A DNA stretch of 64,000 nt from Chloroflexota bacterium (lineage in GTDB: Bacteria > Chloroflexota > Anaerolineae > Anaerolineales > Anaerolineaceae): positions 186,001-250,000 of the forward strand of contig JAKAFP010000005.1 of the NCBI GenBank assembly GCA_021825925.1. Reading direction: 5' to 3'. This document shows, in pieces, positions 42,726 through 51,906 of the stretch; positions within the stretch are counted from its first letter, which is position 1, and every line of letters starts with the position of its first letter. A model generated the notes under the pieces. It made no database searches, was not told the DNA's origin, and saw only the letters and a list, made by a program, of their open reading frames with translations. Made by a program: the position numbers and the translations under genes.

Positions 42726-44542
42726 TGTAAAACCTTAAACATTCGATAGGAGTAAGCTCCCTCAACAGTGAACAAAGATTGAAGTAAACCATTATCGAGG
42801 CCTTTTTGAATTTCAGCATTTATTTCAGGTATCGCATTGTTAGGAACAAGCAAATAGTCAATATCCGGAAGCGCTACTGAAGCCACATAGTCTGGTAAAT
42901 TATCATACCAAAAAGAAACTTGTGTCCCGTTTAACCCTGGCAAATAATCAACAGGATAATTAGTAAGGATCTTTATGCTTGGACCTGTTTCTTCAACCAT
43001 CTCCCTTATTTTTACATTTAACTCCGGGTTGAATAACAGCCATTGTTGTTCTTCTTGATTATGGATTAAGTATTGAAGCGGATATTTGATACCTATAAAC
43101 CCTAATCCAAGGACAAGAAGGATCATTAATGTGATTGCAGAAATTTTTTGAATCTTAATAAAACTGAAAAATCTCCAAATGTATTCAAAGAGTTCTTGAA
43201 CAAATAATCCAATCGTTAATCCCCAAATTGGGAAGATCAATGCCAGATTTCTAACTTCATAGCTGAAAAAGAAGATCCAAATTATTGAAAATGGGATCGC
43301 GATAATAATTACAAGCCATTTATACGGTTTTTTAACCAATAATACAGCAGGTATTAAAGCAAGAAGAAAATACTTATATTTCCCTAATAATATAAAAGCA
43401 TCCAAGGCACGTTTCAAATATCCCGCACCATCATAGATATCTTTGGTTACGTAAGTCACATTTGATGAATCCAGCCCACCATGTATCTGTACCCATTTTA
43501 CGAAATACCAAGAAGCCACAATCAATAACCCCAGTAAGTAAGCGAATAACAAATTCTTTCGTTTCTGCGCATTGAAGATATCGGGGAATTGCTTATAGAG
43601 GATCACATATCCTAATACTGGAAGCAGGATAAAGATAAAAACGCCTGCCTGTTTTGTTAATGCTGCTCCAGCAGCCAATATAACACTGGTAATTACTACC
43701 CCAAGGTTGGAATTATTTTTATCCGCATTGAACCGCGCACACAAGAGCAGGTAAATACTGGCGAAACAAAAAAAAGCCATAGGCAAATCTACATAGCCAT
43801 CAGCAATAAACTCACCTGTAAATTTTTTAATTACCAAACGCGTAAATATTACCCCAATGAAAAAACCAAAAGATTTTGTTTTTATTCCCAAATCAAACAA
43901 CATCAATAAGATCAATAAGCTGAATAAAGGCATAATTGCTTTTGGAAATGACTGCAATTCAATGCCATTCATAAGTACATAAGAAATTGACCAGTTGGCT
44001 GGTATCAACTGTGGATAATAAGAGGTTGCGGTCGGAAAAGCCCCATTCGCCCACTCTACAGCCCAACGATTCCATGAAACAACAGCATCCCAAGTTTGAA
44101 AAACTGTAGTTAGGTTATTAGTAAATCGTTGAAATACCCATACAATATCTGAAAACGCAAAAATGAGCAAAACAAAAAACACAAATTGATTAACAATTCG
44201 CTGAAATGAGGAGGAACCTGGGTTTGTCGCCGTAGAATAATTTATTGATCCAAGCCTGTGCTCATATCGAGAGGATAATGCTTCAAAAGAATCAAGAATC
44301 GTTTTCCTAAACAGCCAAAAACAAACCGCGATTTCGAGGATAATTATGACCAGGAGTGTAGTTTGAAGAAGCATGTGACAAAAAGTTAATAAAGCAACCA
44401 ATAGATAATTAGCAAATAAACTGATCCCAAAAATGGCAACAATTCTTGGAACTCCACCATAATTAAACCTTATTAGTTTTGAAATAATCAATCCAGGTAG
44501 AATGATCATCTGGATAATGCTTAATATTCCAAGGATTGCCAT
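42722..44542 (-). CDS. Polytopic GT39/ArnT-like glycosyltransferase
   Basis: 606 residues with about 12 membrane segments. An extracytoplasmic loop near residue 135 contains QTWDAVVSWNRWAVEWANGAFP, with acidic and aromatic residues like the catalytic loop of GT-C enzymes. YYPQLIPANWSISYVLM and a C-terminal soluble region of about 110 residues follow. GAGGGAATC precedes the ATG. It acts with the GtrA protein, probably adding a sugar from a polyprenyl phosphate on the outer face. Specific family not certain; the large protein at 7788 has a comparable plan. Confidence 0.7.
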   Translation of the reverse strand: MAILGILSIIQMIILPGLIISKLIRFNYGGVPRIVAIFGISLFANYLLVALLTFCHMLLQTTLLVIIILEIAVCFWLFRKTILDSFEALSSRYEHRLGSINYSTATNPGSSSFQRIVNQFVFFVLLIFAFSDIVWVFQRFTNNLTTVFQTWDAVVSWNRWAVEWANGAFPTATSYYPQLIPANWSISYVLMNGIELQSFPKAIMPLFSLLILLMLFDLGIKTKSFGFFIGVIFTRLVIKKFTGEFIADGYVDLPMAFFCFASIYLLLCARFNADKNNSNLGVVITSVILAAGAALTKQAGVFIFILLPVLGYVILYKQFPDIFNAQKRKNLLFAYLLGLLIVASWYFVKWVQIHGGLDSSNVTYVTKDIYDGAGYLKRALDAFILLGKYKYFLLALIPAVLLVKKPYKWLVIIIAIPFSIIWIFFFSYEVRNLALIFPIWGLTIGLFVQELFEYIWRFFSFIKIQKISAITLMILLVLGLGFIGIKYPLQYLIHNQEEQQWLLFNPELNVKIREMVEETGPSIKILTNYPVDYLPGLNGTQVSFWYDNLPDYVASVALPDIDYLLVPNNAIPEINAEIQKGLDNGLLQSLFTVEGAYSYRMFKVLH

Positions 44543-44633
44543 GATTCCCTCTTCTTACAGTTGATAATAAATTATAATCCAACAAACTTATTCACCCTTG
44601 TGCTTGGACTTTTCAGAAACCATCAGTTTGAAT

Positions 44634-44671
44634 TAAAAAGCTCAGCCCGCCAAATTTATCTGTCGGGCTGA
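44634..44671 (-). terminator. Terminator of the bacterioferritin gene
   Basis: On the minus strand TCAGCCCG and CGGGCTGA (44664-44671 with 44642-44649) form an 8-bp GC-rich stem followed, after two bases, by TTTTT. It sits about 30 bp after the stop. Confidence 0.8.
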
Positions 44672-44702
44672 AGATAATTCGATATGATAATCTTTGTTTT
44701 TC

Positions 44703-45167
44703 TTAAATCTGTTCAACCAGATAGTTTTGAATTCCCATTTGTTTGATCTGATCCAACTGCGCTTCAAGCCAATCAATATGTGCTTCTTCATCCGCGAGAA
44801 TATCTTCCAGGATTTCACGGGTGCCATTATCGAGCAAATCGGTACACAACTTGATGGCTTCGTTATACCCCTTGATCGCGCCTTCTTCTGCTGCGTGATC
44901 ATTGCTCAATTGAGCCAGCACATCCGGCCCAATGCTCATTTTCTTCAACACACTCACCACAGGCATCCCCTCCAAAAAGAGGATGCGGTCAATATGTTTC
45001 TCAGCATGCTTCATCTCATCTATGGCTCTTTTTTCTATCTTGTCTGAGAGGCTTTTGTATCCCCAATTGGCACACATCTGGGCATGGACCATGTATTGAC
45101 TCACGGCTGTCAATTCATCTGAAAGCAAGTCGTTTAACACTTGAATAACCTTGTCATTGCCTTTCAT
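44703..45167 (-). CDS. bfr: Bacterioferritin
   Basis: 154 residues, the standard Bfr length. All ferroxidase ligands are present at their usual numbers: E18, E51, H54, E94, E127 and H130. Met52, the haem ligand at the subunit interface, is also present. AAGGAGG lies nine bases before the ATG and TATAAT (minus strand, 45203-45198) is a likely -10 element. It stores iron as a 24-subunit shell with haem. It is monocistronic, ends at the terminator below it, and is divergent from the recombinase gene. No bacterioferritin-associated ferredoxin gene is adjacent. Confidence 0.95.
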   Translation of the reverse strand: MKGNDKVIQVLNDLLSDELTAVSQYMVHAQMCANWGYKSLSDKIEKRAIDEMKHAEKHIDRILFLEGMPVVSVLKKMSIGPDVLAQLSNDHAAEEGAIKGYNEAIKLCTDLLDNGTREILEDILADEEAHIDWLEAQLDQIKQMGIQNYLVEQI

Positions 45168-45238
45168 GAGCTCACCTCCTTTTTGGTGTCACTCTTCATT
45201 ATAGTGAAATTGCAACGCGAACACAAACATCAGTATTC

Positions 45239-45266
45239 ATGACATCCGTAATTAATCGTGTAAAAT
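45239..45266 (+). promoter_or_regulatory. Promoter giving a probable leaderless mRNA for the recombinase
   Basis: ATGACA (45239-45244) and TAAAAT (45261-45266), spacer 16, each differ from consensus by one base. The ATG at 45273 is only six bases after the -10, the place of the transcript start, and no Shine-Dalgarno is present. Confidence 0.5.
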
Positions 45267-45272
45267 CAAATC

Positions 45273-46310
45273 ATGACGAAAAATGAGGAATCACGATTCG
45301 GCGGAGAGATCCAGCCCTTGCTGCCAGGTGAACTGGCCAACCTGATTGGTGAACGTGCCAATCGAGCCGCAGCGGCTTCCCGTTTCATGGATTATCGTTC
45401 AAGGCGTGCGGATCAGACCCTGCGCCGCCAGGATGCCGATCTGGAATTATTCCGGGAATTTCTTGCCCTTCATAATGTTAAAACGGGCGACCTTTCGCAC
45501 GAACCTGCTGCCTGGCGTTTGGTTACCTGGGGATTAGTGGAAGCATTTGTCAAATGGCAGATCTCTACAGGTTATGCCATCCAAAGCGTAAATGTTCGTC
45601 TTTCATCCATAAAAACTTATGCGCGTCTGGCCATGCAGGCTGGTGCTTTGCTGCCCCAGGAATATGCGCTCATCCGGGCCGTGCAAGGGTACAGCTACCG
45701 TGAACAAAGCCGCATTGATTCACGAAGAAAAATCACCCGCATTGGATTGAAGAAATCGGAATCAGTCAAGATCACTCCTGAAGAAGCGGCTCAATTAAAA
45801 CAGCAACCCGATACTCCCCAAGGGAGACGTGATGCTTTCATGATCTGTCTGCTTCTGGATCACGGATTGCGTGTTGGCGAAGTCGCCGCGCTTTCAGCAA
45901 CGGATTTCAATCTACGGGAAGAAACCCTGCGCTTCTTCCGTCCAAAGGTAAACAAGGAACAGGTTCATCACCTGACCAAAGACACACTAAACGCTTTGAA
46001 AGCTTATCTGGATCACGGCGATATGCCCCGCAACGGTCTGGCGCTCAGGCGCAGCCTGCGCAACGAAGAACTGGGTGCAACCGGCATGACCGAACGCGCC
46101 ATTACTGCAAGGGTTGGCTTTTTGGGAGAAAAGATTGGCGTCATGGGGCTTTCTGCCCACGATTGCCGCCATTTTTGGGCCACATCCGCAGCACGCCACG
46201 GCACAGACCCCTTTGTGCTGCAAGAAGCAGGCGGATGGTCATCGTTGGCCATGCCCCGCCGCTATGTTGAAGACAACGAAATTTCCAATGAAGGTGTGAA
46301 ATTGGATTAA
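45273..46310 (+). CDS. Tyrosine recombinase (phage-integrase family)
   Basis: 345 residues. A helical SAM-like N-terminal domain (about 45-150) precedes the catalytic domain. Its residues can be picked out: Arg in LLDHGLRVGEVAAL, Lys in RPKVNKEQ, HxxR in SAHDCRHFWAT, the second His replaced by Trp in AGGWSS, and the nucleophile Tyr in RRYVED. So it is likely active. The GC content matches its neighbours, not the AT-rich cassette. It lies about 3 kb from the ParB/NERD cassette, but no att duplication was seen, so it may be a resident XerC-like recombinase rather than an element's integrase. Confidence 0.88.
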   Translation: MTKNEESRFGGEIQPLLPGELANLIGERANRAAAASRFMDYRSRRADQTLRRQDADLELFREFLALHNVKTGDLSHEPAAWRLVTWGLVEAFVKWQISTGYAIQSVNVRLSSIKTYARLAMQAGALLPQEYALIRAVQGYSYREQSRIDSRRKITRIGLKKSESVKITPEEAAQLKQQPDTPQGRRDAFMICLLLDHGLRVGEVAALSATDFNLREETLRFFRPKVNKEQVHHLTKDTLNALKAYLDHGDMPRNGLALRRSLRNEELGATGMTERAITARVGFLGEKIGVMGLSAHDCRHFWATSAARHGTDPFVLQEAGGWSSLAMPRRYVEDNEISNEGVKLD

Positions 46311-46364
46311 TTAGTGCTGTGGTCGTTTTTGCAAGAACAATACCCCACATACTCAAAGGGATTC

Positions 46365-46556
46365 ATGAAAAAATACTTATCCATTTTTAAGAACATGAAC
46401 ATCATAGATTGGATTTTGGCAGTTCTCATCATTGCCCTGGTGGCCTATGCCGTGAACCTCATCTTCCCTCCCAATGGGTGGATGATCGGCATTGTGGCAG
46501 CGCTACTTCTACTATTTATTGCAAAACGACGGCGCGATCATTTGACCAAAAGTTAA
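46365..46556 (+). CDS. Small membrane protein (63 aa)
   Basis: ATG 46365 has AAAGGG about six bases upstream; a TTG at 46314 would add 17 residues. Two hydrophobic stretches (WILAVLIIALVAYAVNLIF and WMIGIVAALLLLFIA) are separated by a short loop and closed by a basic tail KRRRDHLTKS. I do not recognise the family. It is placed between the recombinase and another small membrane protein. Confidence 0.55.
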   Translation: MKKYLSIFKNMNIIDWILAVLIIALVAYAVNLIFPPNGWMIGIVAALLLLFIAKRRRDHLTKS

Positions 46557-46589
46557 TAAGATTCATTTTTAAAATGATTGGAAATGACC

Positions 46590-47027
46590 ATGAGAAAAAC
46601 AAATAGGATAACTAAAATCCTGGCAATAACCGGAACGATCCTTGTGGCCATCCCGATTCTGGCCCCCATTATTTTCACGATCATTCGCCTTATGTCTACC
46701 GGTAATTTTCAACTGGATTACCTCATGCCCGCTGAAATCGGTTTGCTGGTATTAATTGGTGGCGGTCTGTTAATCTGGGCAGCCATTCGATCAAGGCATT
46801 ATTTGAAATGGATTTCATGGAGTTCTGGCGTCGCGTTATTTTTGATCATAAGTGGTCAAGGTTTGGCCATTGGGACCGGTCTTGCTTCAGGCCAGGTGGA
46901 ACCAACCGGCTGGCAATTCAGTATCGTTATGGCATCCATCATTGGTTATGATCTTGCGGTCATTGCTTTACTGATCGGCGGAATACTGTTGTGTATTTGC
47001 CTCCTTAATCATACAAGTAATAATTAG
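46590..47027 (+). CDS. Unassigned membrane protein with four segments
   Basis: 145 residues from ATG 46590 (GGAA six bases upstream; ATG 46584 is also possible). Four hydrophobic segments are visible, with charged breaks after segments 2 and 3 (RSRHYLKW). There is no recognisable motif. It lies 33 bp after the previous small gene and 57 bp before the LysE gene, so the three may be co-transcribed. Confidence 0.6.
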   Translation: MRKTNRITKILAITGTILVAIPILAPIIFTIIRLMSTGNFQLDYLMPAEIGLLVLIGGGLLIWAAIRSRHYLKWISWSSGVALFLIISGQGLAIGTGLASGQVEPTGWQFSIVMASIIGYDLAVIALLIGGILLCICLLNHTSNN

Positions 47028-47084
47028 TAACCCACAAAGTATCAACAAAGCAGCAAAACATTCTATTTTTGCCAGGGTTTCAAT

Positions 47085-47702
47085 ATGGATTTAAACTTTC
47101 TACTTAAAGGCATCCTCATTGGTTTTTCAATCGCAGCCCCTGTGGGTCCCATAGGTGTGTTGTGCATTCGCCGCACCCTGGCAGATGGCCGCGCCGCCGG
47201 CTTGCTCTCGGGTCTGGGAGCCGCCACTGCTGATGCCCTTTACGGCTGTATTGCAGGATTTGGTATGACCCTGATCTCATCCTTCCTGGTCAATCAGCAA
47301 AGCTGGATCCGTTTGATCGGCGGAGCGTTTTTATGCTATTTGGGGGTCAGAACTCTGCTTGCCAAACCCGTCCAAAAGGCTGCTGAGCTCAAGAAAAAGG
47401 GATTGCTGAGTTCTTATGCCTCAACATTCTTTTTAACGCTCACCAATCCCATGACCATCCTCTCCTTTGCGGCCATCTTTGCCGGATTGGGTTTGGCTTC
47501 TGCTAAAAGCAATTATGCATCCGCCGGGATTCTGGTGTTGGGAGTTTTCTGCGGCTCTGCAGCCTGGTGGCTTTTGTTAAGCGGCGTGGTGGGATTTTTT
47601 TGTGAGAAATTTGGTCTAAAAACAATGCTTTGGGTTATTCGCGTATCCGGGCTGATCATTCTTGGGTTCGGAGCTTTTGCACTTATCAGTCTGGTTAAAT
47701 AA
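47085..47702 (+). CDS. LysE-family amino-acid exporter
   Basis: 205 residues, six membrane segments. The family start GILIGFSIAAPVGPIGVLCIRRTLADGRAAGLLSGLGAATADALYG is complete, and LTLTNPMTILSFAAIFAG is the second conserved site. Such proteins export lysine, arginine, threonine or homoserine lactones. A bidirectional terminator follows. Confidence 0.92.
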   Translation: MDLNFLLKGILIGFSIAAPVGPIGVLCIRRTLADGRAAGLLSGLGAATADALYGCIAGFGMTLISSFLVNQQSWIRLIGGAFLCYLGVRTLLAKPVQKAAELKKKGLLSSYASTFFLTLTNPMTILSFAAIFAGLGLASAKSNYASAGILVLGVFCGSAAWWLLLSGVVGFFCEKFGLKTMLWVIRVSGLIILGFGAFALISLVK

Positions 47703-47709
47703 ACAAAAA

Positions 47710-47733
47710 CCCTGAATTTGATCAGGGCTTTTG
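47710..47733. terminator. Bidirectional terminator between convergent genes
   Basis: CCCTGA (47710-47715) pairs with TCAGGG (47722-47727), loop of six. TTTT follows on the plus strand and TTTTTG on the minus strand, so it serves both the LysE gene and the chemoreceptor gene. Confidence 0.75.
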
Positions 47734-47750
47734 TCATTGTTTCGAAATGA

Positions 47751-50288
47751 TTAGTCTTTGATCTTGAATCGTATGGTGGCTGCCTGCATTTCACCGGCGA
47801 TGGTTGCCAGCATGCCTGTAGCGTCCTTCATCTCTTGAACCAGGGAGGATACTTCCTCGGTGGATGCTGATATTTCCTCTGCGGATGCTGCATTTTCTTG
47901 ACTGAGCGCCGCCACTGATTCAAAGATCTCAAGCGTTTCGTTGGTGTGGGTTTCAATTTCCTTGATGGCTGCATAGTTTTCATTGATCACCGAAGTGACC
48001 TGTTCGATGGATTGATTAAGCACCTGCATGACCCGCATCATGGGGGCATTGGTTTCTTGTGCCTTCTCAACTTGAGCCTGCATCTCAACCGCGGAATTAA
48101 GCAGATCTTCAAGTGCTTTTCCTGAATTTGCCGCCTTATTGCTACCTTGAACCACACGATCAGTGGTGGTTTGCATGGCAGCTACGGTGGTAGTGATATT
48201 GGTTTGCGTATTCTTCACGATGCCAGCAATTTCAGCTGAAGCCTGGGATGATTTTTCTGCCAGTTTTCGCACTTCACCCGCCACCACAGCGAAACCTCTG
48301 CCCTGTTCTCCTGCTCTTGCGGCTTCGATTGCCGCGTTCAACGACAGGAGGTTGGTCTGGTCTGCAATATCTTTGATGGTGGCCACAATCTCACCAATTT
48401 GTTCAGAGTAGGTCTGCATTTGCAAAACCGAAACCGAAGAAGATTCCACCGCTTCGCGGATACTTTCCATTTGTTCAAGTGTCTGTCTTACAGAGAGCGA
48501 ACCTTCCTGTGCAATACGGGTGGATTTTTCAGCAGATTGGTTTACCGCTTGAATTGCCTGCGTTGTGGATTCCACGGCGCCGGCAATTTGGCTGGAGGCT
48601 GCCACAACCTGTTCAGCCGCTTCAGATTGATCTTGGGCACCCTTGCTGATCTGGCGAATGGTCTCGATAATGGTTTGCACGCTGTGGTTGGCCTGGTTCA
48701 TCATCCCGGCCTCTTCGCTGACACCCTTGGTAATTTGTTGAATGGTATCGGCCACCTGTGACGTACCCTCTTGGGCAGTGGCGGCGGAGGCTTCAAGTTC
48801 GTGACTGGATTGCGCCAACTGTTGGGTTCGTTCGATGAGCAAGGTCATTAAAGCCCGTAAGCTGCCAGGCTCCGAATTGAAAGCCCCTATTGGAACTCCC
48901 CTGGCAGCAAGCTTATTAATGTAAGGAATCAAGCCGGAATCAGCAATACAAATACCTATTCCATCATAACCCTTTGCCACAAGGCTTTCCAAGAATGGAC
49001 CGCATATGGAAGCCGGAACCATGGTTCCTTTCTCGATGCTGGGATCGCTGGCTACAAACCAATCCACTTGAAGATTATCTGATTTACAATCCCTGGCTGC
49101 TGCATCCACACCACTTTTAACCTGATGAAAGAAGGATACATCTATGGGGGTCACCATGGCGATCTTGATCTTATTACCTGTTTTTGTCTGAATCGCCTCG
49201 AGTAGTTTTGGACGTTGTGCTATCATTTCTTGTGATTGAACAGCTCCAAAGCCGACTTTCCAATTGTCATTAATATTTTCCTTTGTGACGATCACGGGTT
49301 CAATTAATAAACGCGGAGTGATCGGTTTCCATCCTGCCGCCAGGGAGTTGATGAGATGGATCACAGGATCGTAACCTTGAATAAATGGATTCTGGGAGAT
49401 ATTTGCAGAAATGACCCCATCAATTGTCCATTGAGCATTTTGGTCATTGAGATCATGACTGACAAGTTTGATCTTTCCAAGCTTGCCGGTTTGTTTAAAC
49501 ACATCAACGATTAGATTTAATGAATCCATCTCGGTGGTGTAGCAACCCACCAGATCTGGGGTTTGGGATATGATTGATAAAAGATTGCTTCGAAGAGACT
49601 GTTCATCCATTAAACTACGATCAATACATTGAATGATTTCAAGTCCTTTAAATTTGGTTGATAAAGTGTGAAGGAATCCGTTCTTGCGCAAAACGAGATT
49701 ATCCTGAATAAAGATACCAATGACAATTAATTTGCCTTTCCCATTGGTCAGTTTCCCCATGGCTTCGGCAGCCATTTGTCCCTCCTGGAAGGAATCTGTA
49801 CCAACATAAAATAGGCGCTCACAGGGTTCATCAGTGATCCAATTATAGGATCTGAAAATCTCACGAATGCTGGTCACAATGTTATTCAAGGATTCTGCCA
49901 AAGCACCCTGGTCTTTGCCTAATACCCCAAAATGTCGTGTTGTGGAGGTAATGCGACGCGTCAAGTCTCCCTGGGTTAATGAAGTTAATGCCCCAGAGAG
50001 TGCGGGTAATTCTACTGTTGATAACGAGACACCTGCTTTGGTGATCTCGTCAGAAAGATTATTCCGTGAAGCGCGAAACCGAGATAGAAAGACTAAAAGG
50101 AAACTTCCAACCAAGCTGACAGCGATCATGGACCTTCCCACCCAAAATAAGGAACTGGAAGATGAAGGCAACCCGAGGATCACCAGGCCCGCGGCCCCCA
50201 ATCCAAGGATGATGATACCAAGAACAATTGTCAGCCATTGATCACTTTTTTGCATCATTTTCGAACCACTTCTCGTTGAAACGGACAT
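47751..50288 (-). CDS. Methyl-accepting chemotaxis protein with two type-1 periplasmic-binding-protein domains
   Basis: 845 residues from ATG 50288, with GGAGG eight bases upstream. Two close membrane segments (about 18-42 and 50-72) are followed by a HAMP-like stretch ([14 protein letters not shown]). Next come two sugar-binding-protein-like domains: [22 protein letters not shown] to [20 protein letters not shown], and [28 protein letters not shown] to [12 protein letters not shown]. The C-terminal ~330 residues are a full MCP signalling domain with tip [31 protein letters not shown]. Since both segments precede the binding domains, these are predicted to be cytoplasmic, unlike the usual receptor plan. 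It may sense an internal sugar. No che genes lie nearby. Confidence 0.82.
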   Translation of the reverse strand: MSVSTRSGSKMMQKSDQWLTIVLGIIILGLGAAGLVILGLPSSSSSLFWVGRSMIAVSLVGSFLLVFLSRFRASRNNLSDEITKAGVSLSTVELPALSGALTSLTQGDLTRRITSTTRHFGVLGKDQGALAESLNNIVTSIREIFRSYNWITDEPCERLFYVGTDSFQEGQMAAEAMGKLTNGKGKLIVIGIFIQDNLVLRKNGFLHTLSTKFKGLEIIQCIDRSLMDEQSLRSNLLSIISQTPDLVGCYTTEMDSLNLIVDVFKQTGKLGKIKLVSHDLNDQNAQWTIDGVISANISQNPFIQGYDPVIHLINSLAAGWKPITPRLLIEPVIVTKENINDNWKVGFGAVQSQEMIAQRPKLLEAIQTKTGNKIKIAMVTPIDVSFFHQVKSGVDAAARDCKSDNLQVDWFVASDPSIEKGTMVPASICGPFLESLVAKGYDGIGICIADSGLIPYINKLAARGVPIGAFNSEPGSLRALMTLLIERTQQLAQSSHELEASAATAQEGTSQVADTIQQITKGVSEEAGMMNQANHSVQTIIETIRQISKGAQDQSEAAEQVVAASSQIAGAVESTTQAIQAVNQSAEKSTRIAQEGSLSVRQTLEQMESIREAVESSSVSVLQMQTYSEQIGEIVATIKDIADQTNLLSLNAAIEAARAGEQGRGFAVVAGEVRKLAEKSSQASAEIAGIVKNTQTNITTTVAAMQTTTDRVVQGSNKAANSGKALEDLLNSAVEMQAQVEKAQETNAPMMRVMQVLNQSIEQVTSVINENYAAIKEIETHTNETLEIFESVAALSQENAASAEEISASTEEVSSLVQEMKDATGMLATIAGEMQAATIRFKIKD

Positions 50289-50690
50289 ACTCACTACCTC
50301 CAATTAAATAATGACAAGGTCAAACAATAAAGATAAGGATTAGAACTTTTAATTATTTTGAGCCAAATTGCCCTACACTAATTTACCCAAAAACAGGCTG
50401 TGTTTAGCGGATTCACCATCTAAGACCCCACTGGCAAGCAGAGACGTAGATTCTTTACCCTCTAAGTAACAAATAATGAAGAAAATAATTCATGAATGAG
50501 TACTCATCTAATTTTATTAAAATTTATTAATGTTATCCATAAAAGTTACATGAAAACACTTTGCAATAGTTTACGAAATAATCCATGAGTGTTAATCTGA
50601 AATTTATATGATTTTTGTAGGAAACTTCGTCAACCTCAATTGATGGTTTATAATTAATTTTGAACTAATCTCAGTGTAAAAGAAACCATC
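50289..50690. other. Intergenic region between divergent MCP and sufS-like genes
   Basis: No gene seen. It carries the ribosome site of the MCP gene (50296-50300) and, at 50649-50654, a TATAAT likely to be the -10 of the desulfurase gene; no good -35 stands 17 bp upstream. The central part is AT-rich and may hold regulator sites that I cannot identify. Confidence 0.45.
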
Positions 50691-51902
50691 ATGGCCTTGA
50701 ACGATTACCGGAATGATTTTCCCATTTTGAATCCACATGAAAAAGGCAAGCCAATTATCTATCTGGATACTGCTTGTCAGAGTTTACGTCCTCGCCAGGT
50801 GATCGAGGTGATGGATCGTTATTACACTCAATACCCGGCTTGCAGCGGACGCAGTAATCATCAACTGGCTGCTACCGTCACCCGCATGGTGGATGAAGCC
50901 CGGCAGCAGGTGGCACGCTTCCTGGGCGCCTCAAAACCAGAAGAAATCATATTTACCCGCAACACCACTGAAGGTATCAACCTGGTGGCCAACGCTTTTA
51001 ACTTTCAACCTGGTGAAACAGTGTTGATCAGTGGAAAGGAACACAATTCCAATCTGATTCCCTGGCAAATGCTGGTCAAAAAGCGCGGAATTCAACTCAA
51101 AGTTCTGCACCCGTTGAATGATGGCAGTTTTGACTTGCCAGGCTATGAAAAAGCCCTGGCCAGTGGTGTTAAGCTGGTTTCTTTTGGCTACACATCCAAC
51201 TTGGACGGGGTAACCCTCCCGGTGGAACAGATCGTCAAACTGGCTCACAAACGTGGTGCGCTTGCGATGTTGGATGCCGCCCAGGCAGCTCCACAACGCA
51301 AGATCAATGTTCGTTCATTGGATGTAGATTTTCTGGCCTTATCGGGTCATAAGGTCCTCGGTCCTTCTGGAACGGGTGTGCTTTATGGAAAATATAAATT
51401 ACTTGATGCCATGGATCCGTTCATGGTGGGAGGTGACACAGTTGCAACCTCCACTTATGAATCCTGCGAGTTCCTGCCCGTCCCTGAAAAATATGAAGCC
51501 GGACTTCAAGATTACGCCGGTATCATCGGATTAGGGGAAGCTGTCCGTTATCTTCAAGCCGTTGGCTTTGATGCGATTCAGAAACAGGAATTGTTGTTAA
51601 ACAAGATCATGACCGAAGGCACCAAAGACATCCAGGGAATTCACCTGATCGGACCAGCTGACCCGGCCTTGCGCAGTGGCATTTTTACTTTTTATGTGGA
51701 TGGTATTGACTCGCATCGAATCGCACTGATGCTTGATCAAATGGCCAACGTTTGTGTTCGCTCCGGACAGCATTGTGTGCATTCCTGGTTTAACAATAAA
51801 GGCATCAAGGGCTCTGTCAGAGCGTCAGCTTATTTTTATAATACGCAAGAAGAAGCCGAGATCTTCGTTGAAAACCTCAAGAAGATAAGAAAGGTACTCT
51901 AA
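50691..51902 (+). CDS. sufS: SufS/CsdA-type cysteine desulfurase
   Basis: 403 residues of the class-V aminotransferase fold. IIYLDTACQSLRPRQVIEVM, FTRNTTEGINLVANAF and the PLP lysine in LSGHKVLGPSGTGVLYG are present, and the active Cys is in CVRSGQHCVHSWF. The RSGxHC form is that of group-II (SufS) enzymes. It moves sulfur from cysteine for Fe-S or other thio-cofactors. sufBCD and sufU are not adjacent; the next gene is a membrane CxxC protein four bases away. Confidence 0.88.
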   Translation: MALNDYRNDFPILNPHEKGKPIIYLDTACQSLRPRQVIEVMDRYYTQYPACSGRSNHQLAATVTRMVDEARQQVARFLGASKPEEIIFTRNTTEGINLVANAFNFQPGETVLISGKEHNSNLIPWQMLVKKRGIQLKVLHPLNDGSFDLPGYEKALASGVKLVSFGYTSNLDGVTLPVEQIVKLAHKRGALAMLDAAQAAPQRKINVRSLDVDFLALSGHKVLGPSGTGVLYGKYKLLDAMDPFMVGGDTVATSTYESCEFLPVPEKYEAGLQDYAGIIGLGEAVRYLQAVGFDAIQKQELLLNKIMTEGTKDIQGIHLIGPADPALRSGIFTFYVDGIDSHRIALMLDQMANVCVRSGQHCVHSWFNNKGIKGSVRASAYFYNTQEEAEIFVENLKKIRKVL

Positions 51903-51906
51903 CCTT

